Source: JBAQMG01 sp049302575 (GTDB lineage Bacteria > Bacillota > Desulfitobacteriia > Desulfitobacteriales > Desulfitobacteriaceae). From it: 15,411 nucleotides of DNA. The position numbers and the translations under genes were made by a program. Of the stretch, positions 14,094 to 15,411 are shown piece by piece. The notes under the pieces are model-generated. The model searched no databases. It was given only the letters and a program-made list of their open reading frames with translations, and was not told the origin of the DNA. Location of the stretch: positions 1 through 15,411 of the forward strand of contig JBAQMG010000034.1 of the NCBI GenBank assembly GCA_049302575.1. Reading direction: 5' to 3'. How positions within the stretch are numbered: position 1 is the first letter of the stretch; each line of letters begins with the position of its first letter.

Positions 14094-14122
14094 ATTATAT
14101 TTTCTTTGCTTTCTGTTGTCAA
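14094..14122 (-). promoter_or_regulatory. Minus-strand sigma-70 promoter of the pathway operon
   Basis: On the minus strand TTGACA (14122-14117) is followed after exactly 17 nt by TATAAT (14099-14094), a perfect match to the consensus housekeeping promoter. Transcription should start near 14087, leaving about 270 nt of leader before the class III CoA-transferase GTG. A consensus promoter this strong normally needs repression, which fits the TetR gene and the repeats next to it. Confidence 0.75.
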
Positions 14123-14139
14123 CTACCTTTGGTAAGATG

Positions 14140-14157
14140 TCAGAGCAACACCTCTGA
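14140..14157. repeat. Small inverted repeat upstream of the pathway promoter
   Basis: TCAGAG (14140-14145) and CTCTGA (14152-14157) are perfect arms around a 6-base spacer, 18 bp upstream of the minus -35 box. It is short and may be chance, or a protein site next to the promoter. Confidence 0.3.
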
Positions 14158-14254
14158 ATTGCGCTAGGACAAGACTGATAATGGGGAAAGCCTTCGGGCT
14201 AAAACCTTTAATGGGAACTAGCAGACAATATCATCAATTTGATATACCAATTAA

Positions 14255-14276
14255 TTACCAAATGTCAATTTGGTAA
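14255..14276. promoter_or_regulatory. 9+9 bp palindrome, candidate TetR-type operator
   Basis: TTACCAAAT (14255-14263) and ATTTGGTAA (14268-14276) form a perfect dyad with a 4-bp spacer (GTCA), a total of 22 bp. The size and symmetry fit a dimeric TetR-type repressor. It lies between the two divergent promoters, about 130 bp from the pathway promoter and 170 bp from the regulator's promoter. No T-run follows on either strand, which argues against a terminator. A binding role is inferred. Confidence 0.5.
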
Positions 14277-14448
14277 AAACGAAACATAATTGTAAATACT
14301 ATTTATTATATAAGCCTACACTTAAATAAACCTATATAAGGCATAATTTTTCATAAGTTACCAACCAATAATAGATTAAATTTTCATATTGAATATTAAT
14401 TGATAACTAAAAAAATCATGCCTCATCTCTGAAGGTTTTTTTAAGAGC

Positions 14449-14477
14449 TTGACAGGTAGATTTTTTAGTAATAAACT
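14449..14477 (+). promoter_or_regulatory. Promoter of the TetR-family regulator with overlapping inverted repeat
   Basis: TTGACA (14449-14454) is followed after 17 nt by TAAACT (14472-14477), 35 nt before the regulator's ATG. A perfect dyad, TTTTAGT / ACTAAAA with a 5-bp spacer (14463-14481), covers the -10 box, the usual place for an autorepression operator. Confidence 0.6.
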
Positions 14478-14511
14478 AAAATGGTAAAATAAAAGATATG
14501 TAAGAGGTTCT

Positions 14512-15141
14512 ATGACTATACTAGAAAGCTCAGCAAGTATCAACAAGCGTGAGCAAATAATCGACGTGGCTACCATGTTTTTTTGGGGGAAAGGTTACAA
14601 CGGGACTTCGATGAGAAATATCGCCTCCGAGGTAGGCATGATGCAAGCTGGATTATACTACTATTTCTCCAGCAAGGAGGAAATCCTGTACGAAGTGCTG
14701 GACAAAGGTATTAATGATTTATTGCGGGATGGCGAGCCAATTTATAAATTAGACCTGCCACCAATGGAAAAATGCCGCCTGATGGTTTACACCCATGCTT
14801 ATAAAACCCTAATTAGTAGCCAAGGACAGTTAACGGATACACTACGAATTTTTACCCGGGAAAGCCAGAACCTTAATCCTGAACATCGGGTTAAGTACGT
14901 GGAGAAACGGGATCGTTATGAAGGATTTTTGCGCGATATTATTAAGGAATGCGTTGAGCAAGGGGTCTTTGTTCGGGTTGATTACAAGCTGACCACCTTT
15001 GCGATCTTTGGCATGTGCAACTGGCTAATGAACTGGTATCGTGGTGATGGAGAGCTCTCCAGTGAATACTTGGCTAATTATTGGGCCTATTTAGTCTGTG
15101 ACGTTTTTTTGGCTAAATTCAGACCCACAGAGAGTCAATGA
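14512..15141 (+). CDS. TetR-family transcriptional regulator
   Basis: This 209-residue protein is a TetR/AcrR-type repressor. The N-terminal DNA-binding domain (about 12-59) contains the helix-turn-helix TSMRNIASEVGMMQAGLYYYF and closes with SSKEEIL, both typical; for reference the key stretch is GLYYYFSSKEEIL at 47-59. The C-terminal two thirds is helical and would bind a ligand and form the dimer. The start is ATG after AAGAGG. It is divergent from the pathway genes across a long regulatory region, the common layout for a local repressor. Regulators next to fatty-acid or aromatic acyl-CoA genes often respond to a CoA ester, so an intermediate of this pathway is a likely inducer, though nothing in the sequence shows the ligand. 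It should control the consensus promoter at 14094-14122 and its own promoter. Confidence 0.88.
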   Translation: MTILESSASINKREQIIDVATMFFWGKGYNGTSMRNIASEVGMMQAGLYYYFSSKEEILYEVLDKGINDLLRDGEPIYKLDLPPMEKCRLMVYTHAYKTLISSQGQLTDTLRIFTRESQNLNPEHRVKYVEKRDRYEGFLRDIIKECVEQGVFVRVDYKLTTFAIFGMCNWLMNWYRGDGELSSEYLANYWAYLVCDVFLAKFRPTESQ

Positions 15142-15187
15142 GCTCGATATATGTTTGTAGCCCTAGCCCACATGTTTCCTCCTAAAC

Positions 15188-15239
15188 AAGAACGTCCCCC
15201 GACGGCGAGTTAACGGCTCAGTTGTCGAGGGACGTTCTT
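15188..15239. terminator. Large hairpin between the convergent TetR and crotonase genes
   Basis: AAGAACGTCCC (15188-15198) and GGGACGTTCTT (15229-15239) pair perfectly. After one mismatch, CGAC pairs with GTCG, leaving a 20-base loop. It starts 46 nt after the regulator's stop codon. There is no T-run, so it may be a bidirectional factor-dependent terminator or a copy of an extragenic repeat. The remainder of 15142-15345 shows no gene. Confidence 0.5.
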
Positions 15240-15345
15240 AGTTATTAGCTGGTTTTGTTCGAACGTGATTTCTTTGGGAGTGGTATCTCTTTTGGAGTTC
15301 TTTCGTTAAAGTTTTCGGCGTGTTTTAAAAATGGGTTCTCCCAGC

Positions 15346-15411
15346 TTAACGCCCTTGCCAAACGGGTTTTCTTTTTTCCAGAAATGCCAAAGTACCCTCG
15401 TGAAAGTCTTC
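15346..15411 (-). CDS. Enoyl-CoA hydratase (crotonase), C-terminal end only, cut by the right window edge
   Basis: The minus strand reads EDFHEGTLAFLEKRKP, then VWQGR and a stop. This is the standard crotonase C-terminus (TEDF-EGT-AFLEKRKP-F-G). Only 21 codons are inside the window, so completeness cannot be judged. The DNA is almost identical to the end of the crotonase remnant at 7431-7496, differing only in the last few codons. This copy may be the intact source gene, possibly a BbsH-type hydratase that still serves the pathway. It converges on the TetR gene with the hairpin at 15188-15239 between them. Confidence 0.75.
   Translation of the reverse strand, partial: EDFHEGTLAFLEKRKPVWQGR

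Noticed and set aside
14181..14202. GGGGAAAGCC-TTCG-GGCTAAAACC on the plus strand, reminiscent of part of a c-di-GMP-I riboswitch
   Set aside because: Only the AAAGCC...GGCTAA portion fits. The GGCAAACC and GACGC parts and the second receptor stem are missing, and it lies about 310 nt before the TetR gene.
14376..14576. Minus-strand open frame of 66 codons across the TetR promoter
   Set aside because: It overlaps the promoter and the beginning of the TetR gene, has no ribosome site and is hydrophobic AT-rich filler.

Overview
The window looks like low-to-mid GC Firmicutes DNA, most likely an anaerobic clostridium of the Peptococcaceae type (Desulfotomaculum/Pelotomaculum/Desulfosporosinus-like). 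The reasons are strong AGGAGG-type ribosome sites before almost every gene, frequent GTG and TTG starts, and gene content typical of anaerobic breakdown of hydrocarbons or aromatic compounds. Species and substrate cannot be fixed from the sequence alone. No tRNA, rRNA, CRISPR array, insertion sequence or prophage gene was seen.

Nearly all genes lie on the minus strand and read right to left. A TetR-family regulator (14512-15141) is divergent on the plus strand. The 697-base space before the minus-strand genes holds a textbook minus promoter (TTGACA-17-TATAAT, 14094-14122), a leader of about 270 nt with three copies of a 20-bp repeat, a 9+9 bp palindrome, and the regulator's own promoter with an inverted repeat over its -10 box. 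In transcription order come a class III CoA-transferase, an amidohydrolase-2 protein, a 3-hydroxyacyl-CoA dehydrogenase, an SDR dehydrogenase, an IpdA/IpdB-like pair of the CoA-transferase superfamily, a wrecked enoyl-CoA hydratase, a MaoC hydratase, an SCP-x-type thiolase with its DUF35 zinc/OB partner, an acyl-CoA dehydrogenase, a two-gene AAA+ / AAA+-VWA pair resembling magnesium chelatase I and D subunits, and a small cysteine-rich protein.

The set matches the logic of the bbs pathway for arylsuccinates: CoA activation, dehydrogenation, hydration, oxidation, then thiolysis by a BbsAB-like thiolase/DUF35 pair. The small protein at the left edge has the cysteine pattern of the Fe-S small subunits (BssC/BssB type) of benzylsuccinate-synthase-like fumarate-adding glycyl radical enzymes. 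A fresh ribosome site for the next gene lies in the last bases of the window. The reading I favour is a fumarate-addition (bss-like) locus whose catalytic subunit starts just left of coordinate 1, followed here by its downstream beta-oxidation genes. The AAA+/VWA pair would be its remodelling chaperone, in the role proposed for BssE.

The locus differs from classical bbs operons in several ways. The BbsH-type crotonase is reduced to a frameshifted fragment, and an almost identical C-terminus (68 of 71 bases) appears at the right edge. A MaoC hydratase sits in its place, an IpdAB-like pair and an amidohydrolase are added, and the AAA+/VWA pair includes a partner whose ATPase site is degenerate.
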